From JAVBLW01 sp031553215 (GTDB lineage Bacteria; Bacillota_I; Bacilli_A; Acholeplasmatales; Anaeroplasmataceae), in assembly GCA_031553215.1 (NCBI GenBank), contig JAVBLW010000006.1, positions 124,001 to 188,000 of the forward strand: a DNA stretch of 64,000 nucleotides. Reading direction: 5' to 3'. Shown in pieces: positions 34,909-44,303 of the stretch. A model generated the notes under the pieces. That model was given only the letters and a program-made list of their open reading frames with translations, was not told the DNA's origin and searched no databases. Each line of letters opens with the position of its first letter. Positions within the stretch are counted from its first letter, which is position 1. A program made the position numbers and the translations under genes.

Positions 34909-35352
34909 ATGACAAGTAATCAAATTTTTGGATTATTTATGACATTCATTTGCATTTTTAGCGGATATAGAATGATTAAGCATTTTTTAAGAGAAAGAAA
35001 AAAAAGAAAAGGTGAAAAGTACTTCATTACAGGTGAATTAATAGAACACAAAGAACATATAAATCGTAGATCATCAAATACTTTTCAAGATATTTATTCG
35101 TATACATACAATGGAGAAACTTACCTTGCAAAGGGGAAAATCTTAAGATATAAAAAGGATCTTCTTCCAATTGGGACAAAAACAGAAATCACAATATATA
35201 AAAATTACCCAAATGAAGGAATACTTACTACACTTGACAAAAGCAATATTTTCATGTTTATTTTTATCATGATAGTAATGACTTTCTTTCTTGTTTGTGG
35301 CATCCTAGAAACCTTAGGTATAATTTATATTGATTTTCCAAAGAAATATTAG
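34909..35352 (+). CDS. DUF3592-like membrane protein
   Basis: 147 residues with membrane helices at about 5-24 and 111-138. The soluble middle part (YSYTYNGETYLAKG...LPIGTKTEITIYKNYPNEG) matches the pattern of DUF3592-type small membrane proteins of unknown role. GTGATA ribosome site. Ends at a strong bidirectional terminator. Confidence 0.75.
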   Translation: MTSNQIFGLFMTFICIFSGYRMIKHFLRERKKRKGEKYFITGELIEHKEHINRRSSNTFQDIYSYTYNGETYLAKGKILRYKKDLLPIGTKTEITIYKNYPNEGILTTLDKSNIFMFIFIMIVMTFFLVCGILETLGIIYIDFPKKY

Positions 35353-35355
35353 CGT

Positions 35356-35400
35356 AAAAAGAGCTTTAGACATATCATCATACAGTCTAAAGCTCTTTTT
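35356..35400. terminator. Bidirectional terminator
   Basis: A 16-bp stem AAAAAGAGCTTTAGAC/GTCTAAAGCTCTTTTT separates the convergent DUF3592 and pseudouridine synthase genes. Confidence 0.9.
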
Positions 35401-36092
35401 CATATATTATATTCTTCTATTATATTAGAACCAAATATATCAAATATCTTATCTTGTTCTAACTTTTTAAATTCTAATGGTTCTTTTAATGTTGGATGAA
35501 TTATATTTAACTTATAAGCACAAAGTGAATAATAATTACCACATTTATTACTACTACCATACTTTACATCACCATATACTGGATGTCCTATATGTGAGAA
35601 TTGTGTTCTAATTTGATGATGTCTTCCAGTAATTAATTTTATCTTTACTAAAGATAAATTGTTTTTACTATCTAACACTTGATACATTAAAACTGCTTCC
35701 TTAGCATTTCCCTTATTACTAACATAACTCTTATTTTCTTTTTCGTTCTTTTCTAAATTATGTTTAAGGGTAATAAATTCATTATTAGGCTTTAGACTAC
35801 CTTCTACAATAGCTAAATATTCTTTATTAAATCCTTCATTTCTTATTTGTTCAGATAAACGAGATGCGGCCTTAGAAGTTTTAGCAAAAACCATTACTCC
35901 TGAAGTATTTCTATCTAGTCTATGAACTAAACCTAAATAAGCTTCACCAGGTTTATTATATTTTTCAACTAAGTATTCCTTTATCAAAGTAAGCATATCA
36001 GGGTCTTTTGATATATCTTCTTGTGATAATATGCCACTTGGTTTATATGCAACAATAATATGATTATCTTCGTATAAAATATCAAGTTTCAT
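35400..36092 (-). CDS. RluA-family RNA pseudouridine synthase
   Basis: 230 residues. The catalytic segment is GLVHRLDRNTSGVMVFAKT with the active Asp, and the C-terminal motif is LITGRHHQIRTQFSHIGHPVYGD. No S4 RNA-binding domain is present, unlike RluD. It makes pseudouridine in rRNA or tRNA; the site is unknown. It begins 1 base after the aldolase stop. Confidence 0.93.
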   Translation of the reverse strand: MKLDILYEDNHIIVAYKPSGILSQEDISKDPDMLTLIKEYLVEKYNKPGEAYLGLVHRLDRNTSGVMVFAKTSKAASRLSEQIRNEGFNKEYLAIVEGSLKPNNEFITLKHNLEKNEKENKSYVSNKGNAKEAVLMYQVLDSKNNLSLVKIKLITGRHHQIRTQFSHIGHPVYGDVKYGSSNKCGNYYSLCAYKLNIIHPTLKEPLEFKKLEQDKIFDIFGSNIIEEYNI

Positions 36093-36093
36093 A

Positions 36094-36960
36094 CTATGCT
36101 TTATTTAATGAACCAAACATTTCAATTTTTTGTTTCACGACTTCTTTTATCATATTGCATCCTGGTTCTAATAATTTCCTTGGATCAAAACCTTTACCCT
36201 CTAAATCTTTTTTAGATTCAATGTATTGTCTAGTTCCATGTGCAAAGGCAATTTGTAATTCTGTGTTAACATTTACTTTCGTCACACCATAACCAATTGC
36301 TTTTTTTACCATTTCAGTTGGAATTCCTGAACCACCATGTAAAACAAGTGGAACATCTTTACAGAATGTTTCAATTTCAGATAAAACATTGAAATTTAAA
36401 CCCTTCCAATTCTCAGGATATTTACCATGAATATTACCAATTCCAGCTGCTAGCATATCAATTCCTAAATTAGAAATCATTTGACATTCTAATGGACTTG
36501 CAAGTTCACCTGTTGCATGAGTACCATCTTCTTCTCCACCAATTCCACCAACTTCAGCTTCAACTGATGCATTAGTCTTTTTAGCTAACTCTACGATTTC
36601 TTTGGTCTTTGACATATTTTCTTCTATATTAAACTTGCTACCATCAAACATAATAGATGTATATCCCGCTTCTAATGCTTTGATAGCACCTTCATATGTA
36701 CCATGATCTAAATGTAGGCAAACAGGAACTGTTATATTATAGTAATCAACCATATTGTTTACCATAGAAACAACGGTTTTATATCCACCCATATATTTCA
36801 CTGCACTTTCACTAGTTTCTAAAATAACTGGTGAATTACATTCTTGTGAAGCTAGTAAGACCGATTTAATCCATTCTAGATTATTAATATTAAATGCTCC
36901 AATCGCATATTTCCCCTTTTTTGCTGACAAGATCATTTCTTTTGCACTAACCAATTTCAT
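36094..36960 (-). CDS. fba: Class II fructose-bisphosphate aldolase
   Basis: 288 residues. Metal-binding His residues are in VCLHLDHGTYEGAIKALEAG and LVLHGGSGIP, and the active-site segment EAEVGGIGGEEDG is intact. It cleaves fructose 1,6-bisphosphate in glycolysis; tagatose-bisphosphate specificity cannot be excluded. AAGGAG ribosome site. Confidence 0.95.
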   Translation of the reverse strand: MKLVSAKEMILSAKKGKYAIGAFNINNLEWIKSVLLASQECNSPVILETSESAVKYMGGYKTVVSMVNNMVDYYNITVPVCLHLDHGTYEGAIKALEAGYTSIMFDGSKFNIEENMSKTKEIVELAKKTNASVEAEVGGIGGEEDGTHATGELASPLECQMISNLGIDMLAAGIGNIHGKYPENWKGLNFNVLSEIETFCKDVPLVLHGGSGIPTEMVKKAIGYGVTKVNVNTELQIAFAHGTRQYIESKKDLEGKGFDPRKLLEPGCNMIKEVVKQKIEMFGSLNKA

Positions 36961-37006
36961 CTTACCACTCCTTTTCTACATGCCATTAATTATACAAGAA
37001 ACTGAC

Positions 37007-38170
37007 TTAATTTTCAATAAAATTCGGCTCAATAGTCTCGTTTTTTAGAATATTGTATTTATTATCTATCATTTCAATCCAATTTAAGAAAACTATTTTA
37101 CTTCCTTTTGAAGGAATAGTCTCTGCAATAAGTAAACTATGTTGTCTCATCGATTCATAATTTTCCTCTAACACTGCACTTCGACATAAAGAAAGTATTG
37201 CTAAAATATCTTGTCTTTGTGGTTTTTTAGAAATATTTTTAAAAATCTTTGGCAAAGTTTCAAAATAAGCTATAGCATTTTCTTTTGAATCATATAAATA
37301 TAAATTACAGAATTTTTCTATAAGTAGACCATTCTTAAATGCTTTAGGTATATCATCTCTTATCTCATACATTTGTTCAAACATTTCTTTGGCTTCTTCT
37401 ATTTTCCCTTGTTCCAATAATGCATTATATTTAAAGCCTATAATTGCATATACCAGTGGTTGTGTCTTTGCAAGTTCAAAATCAAAATCATATTCGTCCA
37501 TGAAATCTACATATGTATATCCTTCACTTAATTTATTATTTACTTTCATTTGTAAATGTAATGCTTTCTTACTAGTTTCATACTTCTTACACATTTTTAT
37601 ATTATGTCCATCTGTTGGAATTGGACTTTCAATTGCAAAGAAGCTCGATACCAATAATATACCCGTTAGGAAAAAGCCAACAACTAATGGTGCAAATAGA
37701 ATTTCAGGTAAACCTGGAATAAACCATATACCATACAAAATAATAAATTGTATCATATTAAAAATATATCCACCACGAAGATAGGCAAGAAATTTAAAAT
37801 TTTCATCATATTCATCATTTGGTTTCATTAAGCACTGACCTAATATACCACCTATACCTTTATTCTTTTTATGAATAGTCTTACCATCTTCTTTATACCA
37901 AATATGGCTGAATAATCTAAAACTTACTAATTCATAACCTGATTTTAAACCAAAAAACAAATGCCCAGTTTCATGAATAATTATTGTAATTATAAAACAT
38001 ATGATAGCACCAACTAGTGACAATGCTATATCACGCCCGACATGCTTATCAAATAATTCATAATCTCTATAAACGAGTGCACCAACCATTAAGAAACCAA
38101 TAATAAATCCACCTAAAAATTGTTTTCCAAATCCACTTTTTTTCTTCTTTTTCTTTTTTTCCTCTACCAT
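37007..38170 (-). CDS. M50-family membrane metalloprotease with helical C-terminus
   Basis: 387 residues. After a Lys-rich N-terminus, membrane helices carry the zinc motif IIHETGHLFFG (HExxH). Further membrane segments reach residue about 190. The C-terminal 190 residues are soluble and helical and resemble TPR repeats (GKIEEAKEMFEQMYEI). The downstream Asp of the M50 site may be in SPIPTDGHNIKM. The start overlaps the aldo/keto reductase stop by 7 bases. Confidence 0.85.
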   Translation of the reverse strand: MVEEKKKKKKKSGFGKQFLGGFIIGFLMVGALVYRDYELFDKHVGRDIALSLVGAIICFIITIIIHETGHLFFGLKSGYELVSFRLFSHIWYKEDGKTIHKKNKGIGGILGQCLMKPNDEYDENFKFLAYLRGGYIFNMIQFIILYGIWFIPGLPEILFAPLVVGFFLTGILLVSSFFAIESPIPTDGHNIKMCKKYETSKKALHLQMKVNNKLSEGYTYVDFMDEYDFDFELAKTQPLVYAIIGFKYNALLEQGKIEEAKEMFEQMYEIRDDIPKAFKNGLLIEKFCNLYLYDSKENAIAYFETLPKIFKNISKKPQRQDILAILSLCRSAVLEENYESMRQHSLLIAETIPSKGSKIVFLNWIEMIDNKYNILKNETIEPNFIEN

Positions 38171-39144
38171 AATCCATGAACCCCTCTTTTAATATATTTA
38201 TCGTATATCGTCTTAACGACTTCCATTTCATTATCTGTTAAAACTCTAAAATCACTGGCTTTAGCATTTTCTGTTATCTGACCAGTTTTCGATGCACCAG
38301 GTATAACTGTCGAGACTTCATCATGCATTAATATCCACTTCAAAGCATATTTAGTTAAATTTTCATCGTTAAAAAGTCTTTTCAATTCTTCACTAGCCTT
38401 AATTCCTGTTTCATAATCAACACCAGAGAAAGTTTCACCCTTATCAAATGATTCACCATTTCTATTATAAGTACGATGGTCTTTACTATCAAAGGTTTGA
38501 TTTGACTTTAAAGAACCAGTTAATAATCCTGAAGCTAACGGCACTCTAGCAATAATACCAATATTTTTTTCTTTAGCTATTTTAAAAAATTCTTCAACAG
38601 GCTTTTGTCTAAACATATTAAATATAATTTCTACAGCCGAAATATCATATTTAGAAGCTAAAATAGCTTCTTCAACCTTTTCTACACTAACACCGTAATG
38701 AGCGATTTTTCCCATTCTTTTTAATTCATCTAATGCCAAAAACATTTCTTCTTTATAATATGCATCTGTTGGCGGACAGTGAAGTAAAATTAAATCTAAT
38801 TGTTCTAATTGCATATTTGTTAATGAATCTTCAACAAATTTAAAGATATTTTCCTTTGTATATAAATCAGATATATGTGGTTTCAATTTTCTTCCACATT
38901 TTGTTACTACATATATCTTATCTTTTTTTGTTTTCAAAAATTTACCAATAACCTTTTCACTTAGTCCATCTTTATAGACATCTGCGGTATCAATAAAATT
39001 AATTCCCAACGAATAAGCTTCTTCTAGTATTTTTAAAGCCTCTTCTTCATCAAATGGCATTCCCCACTTTGAACCAAGTTGCCAGGTTCCTAATGCAATT
39101 TCAGAAATACTATATCCTGTTTTTCCAAGCACTCTATGTTTCAC
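38164..39144 (-). CDS. Aldo/keto reductase
   Basis: 326 residues. The catalytic tetrad is visible: Asp and Tyr in FIDTADVYKDG, Lys in VVTKCGRKL and His in LLHCPP. The NADP-binding part is in VSTVIPGASKTGQ. It reduces aldehydes or ketones; the substrate is unknown. GTG start with AGGAGA upstream. A TGATATAAT element at 39173-39181 is its likely promoter. Confidence 0.92.
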   Translation of the reverse strand: MKHRVLGKTGYSISEIALGTWQLGSKWGMPFDEEEALKILEEAYSLGINFIDTADVYKDGLSEKVIGKFLKTKKDKIYVVTKCGRKLKPHISDLYTKENIFKFVEDSLTNMQLEQLDLILLHCPPTDAYYKEEMFLALDELKRMGKIAHYGVSVEKVEEAILASKYDISAVEIIFNMFRQKPVEEFFKIAKEKNIGIIARVPLASGLLTGSLKSNQTFDSKDHRTYNRNGESFDKGETFSGVDYETGIKASEELKRLFNDENLTKYALKWILMHDEVSTVIPGASKTGQITENAKASDFRVLTDNEMEVVKTIYDKYIKRGVHGLW

Positions 39145-39172
39145 AATATCAATCTCCTCTTCTTAATGCATT

Positions 39173-39181
39173 ATTATATCA
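39173..39181 (-). promoter_or_regulatory. Extended -10 promoter of the aldo/keto reductase operon
   Basis: TGATATAAT on the minus strand, in a 17-base segment (TATTATATCATATTTTT on the plus strand) that is repeated directly at 39301-39317. No clear -35. Confidence 0.6.
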
Positions 39182-39204
39182 TATTTTTCCCCTAATAAAA
39201 CGGG

Positions 39205-39295
39205 AAAAGGCATCTCGAAGATGCCTAAAGGGGGGAGATCTTAAATAAATTTAAGAATCTCGTAGGGTATTTATATGGTACTTGGTATACCATAC
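39205..39295 (-). ncRNA. Putative small structured RNA, about 90 nt
   Basis: Between the ABC exporter and the aldo/keto reductase. From a TGATATAAT extended -10 promoter (39302-39310) the minus strand gives a 5' hairpin TATGGTA/TACCATA (about 39276-39296), an internal bulged hairpin GAGAT..ATCTC (39235-39261) and a terminator hairpin GGCATCTTCGAGATGCC (39209-39225) followed by TTTT. A separate promoter for the reductase lies after it, so this looks like an independent small RNA. No known family was recognised. Confidence 0.55.
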
Positions 39296-39301
39296 AACCC
39301 T

Positions 39302-39310
39302 ATTATATCA
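39302..39310 (-). promoter_or_regulatory. Extended -10 promoter of the putative small RNA
   Basis: TGATATAAT on the minus strand, with TTGAAA 15 bases upstream. The -10 overlaps the outer arm of an inverted repeat TAGGGT..ACCCTA, which could be an operator. Confidence 0.6.
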
Positions 39311-39336
39311 TATTTTTTGTTTTTTCAACATTTTTT

Positions 39337-41124
39337 TTATAAATATTGACTATTATATAATTCATTATAGAAACCTGCTTTTTCTAATAATTCACTATGG
39401 GTACCTTGCTCTATAACATTACCATTTTTAACAACTAATATAAGGTCTGCATTCATAATAGTTGACAATCTATGTGCAATAACAAAGCAAGTCTTATTTT
39501 GCATAAGTTTTAACATTGCTTCTTGAATTTCAATTTCAGTCTTTGTATCAACATTTGATGTTGCTTCATCTAGAATAAGCATCTTAGCATCTAGCATCAT
39601 TGCTCTAGCAATAGTAAGAAGTTGTTTTTGTCCTTTCGAAATATTGATACCCTCTTCTGTTAAAATAGTATCATATCCCTCTGGTAAACTTTCAATATAA
39701 TTATGAATCTTTGCAGCCTTACAAACTCTTATTACATCATCTTTAGTTTTATTCTCTGAACCATATAAAATATTTTCATAAATACTTCCAGTAAACAACC
39801 AAGTTTCCTGTAATACCATTGCAAAATTCTTTCTAATATTATTTCTTGCATATTTTGATATGTCAACATTATCGAGTGAAATAACACCATCATTTAAATC
39901 ATAGAATCTCATAAGTAAATTAACTAATGTTGTTTTACCAGCTCCTGTTGGACCAACTATTGCAATCATCTTTCCAGCATCGGCCTTAAATGATACATCT
40001 TTTAATACTAATTTTTCTGGTATATATCCAAATGATATATTATTTGCTTCTACATTACCAATTACATTATCAATACTATCATATTCTACATGATCATTGA
40101 TATCTTCATTAGTAGAATCTAATAATATAAACACTCTTTCAGCCGCCGCCATAGCGCTTTGAATCTCAGTTATAATATTTGCCGTCTCATTTATTGGACC
40201 ACTAAATTTTCTAGAATATAGGATGAATGATGAAATAGCTCCTAAAGTCATTTTCTTTTTATAATAAAGAATAGCTCCAAAAACCGAAATAAGTGATAAT
40301 GACAAATTGTTCATAAAATTAACTAATGGTCCAACTGATGAAGAATAATACTCTGCAGTATAGGAAGCATTCGCAGCTTTAGTATTAATTTCTTCAAAAT
40401 CATCAATAACCTTTTGTTCTTGATTATATGCTTTTATAGTCTTTAATCCAGTTAATTTTTCTTCAACAAATCCATTTAGTTCTCCAAGCTTTGCACTTCT
40501 TTCTCTAAATAGTTTTCTATTTCTAGTAGACATTTTCTTTGTCATTAAAATAGAGATAGGAATTGTTACAAAGAATATTAGTACTAATAACGGTTGAATA
40601 AATATCATCATAACGAATGAAACCAAAACCGTAATAATTGAAGATAGCATCATAATAACATCACTAGAAAGACTAGTATTTATAGTATCTATGTCATAAG
40701 ACATTTTACTTATAATATCTCCAGTTTGATTAAAATCAAAATAACTTATTGGCAAAGATGAAATCTTATCAAAAACATCTTTTCTCATCTTTTTAACTAC
40801 GCTTTGACTAATATTAATCATAATTAAATTCAGTATATATTGAAATAAAGAACTAAGAATGAAAAATATAAACATTAAAACTAAATAATAATTAATTTTA
40901 GAAAAATTAACATTATCCTTGGCAACCATTAAATCAATAGCATTACCTGATAATTTTGGTCCTACTAAGGCAAATAAATTGGATGCGATTGTTAATATAA
41001 ATGCTAATACTAATAACCATTTAAATTTAAATAAATAGTCCATTAATCTCTTTATTGTATATTTACTATTTTTAGGTCGATTAGCACTTTTAGCTACCAT
41101 ACCTTTACCTGGTGAAAAGTTCAT
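39337..41124 (-). CDS. ABC exporter subunit B (heterodimeric, MDR-like)
   Basis: 595 residues: six membrane helices, then an ATPase domain with Walker A GPTGAGKTT, signature ISKGQKQ (a variant of LSGGQ), Walker B MLILDEAT and an H-loop in AHRLS. It is the catalytically complete partner of the upstream half: the residue after Walker B is Glu. The ATG forms TAATG with the upstream stop and has GGAGGTG upstream. It exports an unknown substrate. Confidence 0.94.
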   Translation of the reverse strand: MNFSPGKGMVAKSANRPKNSKYTIKRLMDYLFKFKWLLVLAFILTIASNLFALVGPKLSGNAIDLMVAKDNVNFSKINYYLVLMFIFFILSSLFQYILNLIMINISQSVVKKMRKDVFDKISSLPISYFDFNQTGDIISKMSYDIDTINTSLSSDVIMMLSSIITVLVSFVMMIFIQPLLVLIFFVTIPISILMTKKMSTRNRKLFRERSAKLGELNGFVEEKLTGLKTIKAYNQEQKVIDDFEEINTKAANASYTAEYYSSSVGPLVNFMNNLSLSLISVFGAILYYKKKMTLGAISSFILYSRKFSGPINETANIITEIQSAMAAAERVFILLDSTNEDINDHVEYDSIDNVIGNVEANNISFGYIPEKLVLKDVSFKADAGKMIAIVGPTGAGKTTLVNLLMRFYDLNDGVISLDNVDISKYARNNIRKNFAMVLQETWLFTGSIYENILYGSENKTKDDVIRVCKAAKIHNYIESLPEGYDTILTEEGINISKGQKQLLTIARAMMLDAKMLILDEATSNVDTKTEIEIQEAMLKLMQNKTCFVIAHRLSTIMNADLILVVKNGNVIEQGTHSELLEKAGFYNELYNSQYL

Positions 41125-42824
41125 TATTCTTCACCTCCCATTTGGGATTTTTTAATCATTTTATATAAATCACTATTTTTTAGAAGTTCTTCATGGGTAC
41201 CAATAGCATTAATATTACCATCTTCTAAAACAATAATTTTATCACAATGAGCAATAGAACTTATTCTTGAGGCTACAATTACTACTGTAGTACCACTATA
41301 ATTCTCCCTAATAGACTTTCTTAAATTCGCATCGGTTTTGTAATCTAGCGCACTTGATGAATCATCTAAAATTAATATTTCTGGGTTTGATGCCATAGCT
41401 CGTGATAACAAGACCCTTTGTCTTTGACCACCGCTTAAATTACTACCTCTTGCTGATAACACTTTAGAAAATCCTTCATTTGCAGTTATAAAATCATATG
41501 CCATAGCATTTTTAGTGGCTGATTCTATTTGATTAAAATCAATATTTCTACCAAAGTCAATATTTTCTAGTAATGTTTCACTAAACAAAGTATCTTGTTG
41601 GAAAACAACTCCAAACTTCTCGTTTAATTCTTTTTTAGGAATTGATTTTATATTTCTTCCATCAACATAAATATTTCCATTATCTGGATCATAAAAACGC
41701 ATTAACAAATTGACAATCGTTGTCTTACCACTACCAGTTGAACCAATAATTCCTAAGGATTGCCCCTTCTCTAAGGTAAAGTTAATATTTGAAAGATTAT
41801 TAACTTTTTTATTATAAGAAAAATCAACTCCATTAAATTCAATATAATGTTCAGTTCCTTCTTTTTCTTCTATTTTCATAGATTCTTCAATATCCATTAT
41901 TTCAACAATTCTTTTTGCGGATGCCGCAGCTTTAGAAACATTTATAAAAATTCTTGTTACCGATAACATCGCATTTAAAATGATTGTAAAATAAGTCATA
42001 AAAGCAATTACACTGGCTTGATCTGTTTTAGCATGGAATATCCTTCTTGCTCCCAAATATAAAACGACTATCAATCCTATATTCATAATAATATTTAAAA
42101 GAGGATTTAATGTAGCCATCACTTTACTAGCTTTTCTATCTTGATTTGAACATGTCACATTTGCCCCATCAAATCTATTCTTTTCATAATCTGTCTTGTC
42201 TAAGGCTCTTATTACTTTAGCACCAGAAATATTTTCTCTAACAACTAATATTAATCTATCAATTGCTATTTGAACTTTAGCATATAGAGGTACACCTATT
42301 TTTGAAACAAAATAAATAATTCCAAATATAATTGGCAAAGAACAAAGCATTACTAATGTAAGGGTAGGATCTAATGTTAAAGTCATAAGCATACCACCAA
42401 TTAATAATATTGGAGCTCTTACACCCATTCTTTGTATCATACCAACCATGCTATTTATATTATAAGTATCCGTTGTCATACGAGAAACTAATGTCGGTAC
42501 ACTAAATCTATCAATATCAGCTTGTTCCAAATTTGTTATCTTAGTAAATAAATCTCTTCTTATTTCAAATGTTGTATCCTTTGCAACCTTCGCTGCCATC
42601 CTATTAGCAATTATATTAAATACCACTGCAAGTATAGAGCATATAAGCATAATAACTCCATATATTAGAACTTGGTTTAAATCACCCTTTTGAATAACAC
42701 TTTTAGTGATATATGCGAATATCAAGGGGATAATTAAGTCCATTATAGTCCCTATAATTTTTATAGTAAGACCTAATGTTACGGTATTCATATATTTTTT
42801 TACATATGAAAATATAAACCTCAT
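41124..42824 (-). CDS. ABC exporter subunit A (heterodimeric, MDR-like)
   Basis: 566 residues with six membrane helices and an ATPase domain: Walker A GSTGSGKTT, signature LSGGQRQ, Walker B ILILDDSSS. The Asp after Walker B in place of the catalytic Glu marks the degenerate site typical of heterodimeric exporters such as BmrCD or LmrCD. GGAAG ribosome site. Confidence 0.94.
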   Translation of the reverse strand: MRFIFSYVKKYMNTVTLGLTIKIIGTIMDLIIPLIFAYITKSVIQKGDLNQVLIYGVIMLICSILAVVFNIIANRMAAKVAKDTTFEIRRDLFTKITNLEQADIDRFSVPTLVSRMTTDTYNINSMVGMIQRMGVRAPILLIGGMLMTLTLDPTLTLVMLCSLPIIFGIIYFVSKIGVPLYAKVQIAIDRLILVVRENISGAKVIRALDKTDYEKNRFDGANVTCSNQDRKASKVMATLNPLLNIIMNIGLIVVLYLGARRIFHAKTDQASVIAFMTYFTIILNAMLSVTRIFINVSKAAASAKRIVEIMDIEESMKIEEKEGTEHYIEFNGVDFSYNKKVNNLSNINFTLEKGQSLGIIGSTGSGKTTIVNLLMRFYDPDNGNIYVDGRNIKSIPKKELNEKFGVVFQQDTLFSETLLENIDFGRNIDFNQIESATKNAMAYDFITANEGFSKVLSARGSNLSGGQRQRVLLSRAMASNPEILILDDSSSALDYKTDANLRKSIRENYSGTTVVIVASRISSIAHCDKIIVLEDGNINAIGTHEELLKNSDLYKMIKKSQMGGEE

Positions 42825-42887
42825 ATCATCACTTCCTTATATCATTATATCACTTATTTTTTTTTACATAAGGAAAAATTGCCACAA

Positions 42888-43754
42888 TTAATCAAACAAT
42901 GATATTTGTTTTATTTTACTTTCATATTTTCCTAAATATTTAAATATTTCATTTGTATCGTACATAATAGAATATTTCTTACATATTCCAACAAATATTT
43001 TCATTAGTTCATTATTATTTTTACTATCTATTACATAATTCTCTTTATATTCTAAAATATATCTTTCCTTTAAACCAATAAAATATTTATCCAATTGTTC
43101 ATAAAAATATTCTCTATTTCCCTCTCTAAGAGTAAGACCTATAGAAAAACACATTATAAATGAAACCTTTAAATCAACTGACTCTTTTAATAATGATACA
43201 AAGTTTTCTTTTGTATCATTTATATATGGCAGGAAAGGGCACAACCATACTCCTATTCCAATTCCATTCTCTTTTAGTATTCTCAAAACTTCTATTCTCT
43301 GTTTTGTAGTACAAACATTAGGTTCAACAATCTTACATAAATCCTCATCTATAGTAGTAAGTGTCATCGCAACCACTACTTTAGAATGTTTACTTATTTC
43401 TATCAATAAATCTAAATCTCTTAACACTAAATCAGACTTTGTTAATATTGATACCCCGCATCTATGTTTATTAATAACTTCTAACATTCGCCTAGTCATC
43501 ATTAATTCTTTTTCTAAAGGCATATAAGGATCGCTCATTGCCCCAGTTCCAACTATGACTTTATTTCTTTTCTTAGATAATTCAATATCTAATAATTCTA
43601 TAGCATTTTCCTTCACTTCAATATCAGTAAAAGAATGATTCATTTGATAACATTTGCTTCTAGCATCACAATATATACAACCATGCTGACATCCACGGTA
43701 TATATTTAAGCCATTTTTATTACTTAATATTTTCTTTGCTTGAACAAAATGCAT
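42888..43754 (-). CDS. SPL-family radical SAM protein
   Basis: 288 residues. The cluster motif is GCQHGCIYCDARSKC (CX3CX2C), followed by the family segment KVIVGTGAMSDPYMPLE. It belongs to the spore photoproduct lyase-related radical SAM group; members beyond SplB have unknown reactions. SplB itself is longer and has a further conserved Cys, so the activity is uncertain. GGAGG ribosome site 6 bases upstream. It lies directly after the CRISPR terminator. Confidence 0.85.
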   Translation of the reverse strand: MHFVQAKKILSNKNGLNIYRGCQHGCIYCDARSKCYQMNHSFTDIEVKENAIELLDIELSKKRNKVIVGTGAMSDPYMPLEKELMMTRRMLEVINKHRCGVSILTKSDLVLRDLDLLIEISKHSKVVVAMTLTTIDEDLCKIVEPNVCTTKQRIEVLRILKENGIGIGVWLCPFLPYINDTKENFVSLLKESVDLKVSFIMCFSIGLTLREGNREYFYEQLDKYFIGLKERYILEYKENYVIDSKNNNELMKIFVGICKKYSIMYDTNEIFKYLGKYESKIKQISLFD

Positions 43755-43769
43755 AACGTACCTCCTAAT

Positions 43770-43801
43770 AAAAAAGGATTAGAAACGTAGATTTTTAATC
43801 C
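43770..43801 (-). terminator. Terminator of the CRISPR array
   Basis: GGATTA/TAATCC (43776-43781 and 43796-43801) followed by TTTTTTATT on the minus strand, starting 5 bases after the last, degenerate repeat. Confidence 0.65.
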
Positions 43802-43805
43802 ACAA

Positions 43806-44238
43806 TTTTTATTACTATCTTAAATTACACAACTATCAAACTTTGCCTCAGTTGGAAATGCTATTATATCAGTTTTGCTACTATCTTAAATTACACAACT
43901 ATCAAACTTCCAATTTTCATATGGTCTTTTAAAAGAGTGTTTTGCTACTATCTTAAATTACACAACTATCAAACCCAAACTCATCTTATCGGTATCCGCC
44001 AATAGTTTTGCTACTATCTTAAATTACACAACTATCAAACTATATTGCAGCTGGCGACCAAGCAACTATTGTTTTGCTACTATCTTAAATTACACAACTA
44101 TCAAACAAAAATGTAAGTGCTTCGTTCCAGATATTGGTTTTGCTACTATCTTAAATTACACAACTATCAAACAATGATAATAGCACCTTCATTTATTAAT
44201 CTGTTTTGCTACTATCTTAAATTACACAACTATCAAAC
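43806..44238 (-). CRISPR. Type II-A CRISPR array, 7 repeats and 6 spacers
   Basis: 36-base repeats start at 43806, 43872, 43939, 44005, 44071, 44137 and 44203. Six are identical; the one at 43806 has three changes near the plus-strand 5' end and marks the leader-distal end. Spacers are 30 bases except one of 31 (43908-43938). On the crRNA strand (minus) the repeat begins GTTTGATAGTTGTGTAATTT and ends AGTAGCAAAAC. A leader is at 44239-44303. No two spacers look alike. Confidence 0.97.
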
Positions 44239-44303
44239 CTCAAATATATAAAATAATATTTGAGAAATCATGTTATATAATTTTTGATAGACTTATTACA
44301 CAA
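44239..44303 (-). promoter_or_regulatory. CRISPR leader with ATTTGAG anchoring site
   Basis: The 65 bases between csn2 and the first repeat are very AT-rich. On the minus strand they end in ATATTTGAG directly against the repeat; ATTTGAG is the leader-anchoring sequence for spacer integration known in type II-A systems such as Streptococcus thermophilus. CTCAAATAT..ATATTTGAG forms an inverted repeat. Confidence 0.8.

Noticed and set aside
37389..37784. 131-codon plus-strand frame over the M50 protease gene
   Set aside because: Antisense shadow; composition follows the real gene.
39190..39310. T-box or other known riboswitch for the reductase
   Set aside because: No T-box sequence, no known aptamer core, and a separate promoter follows the terminator.
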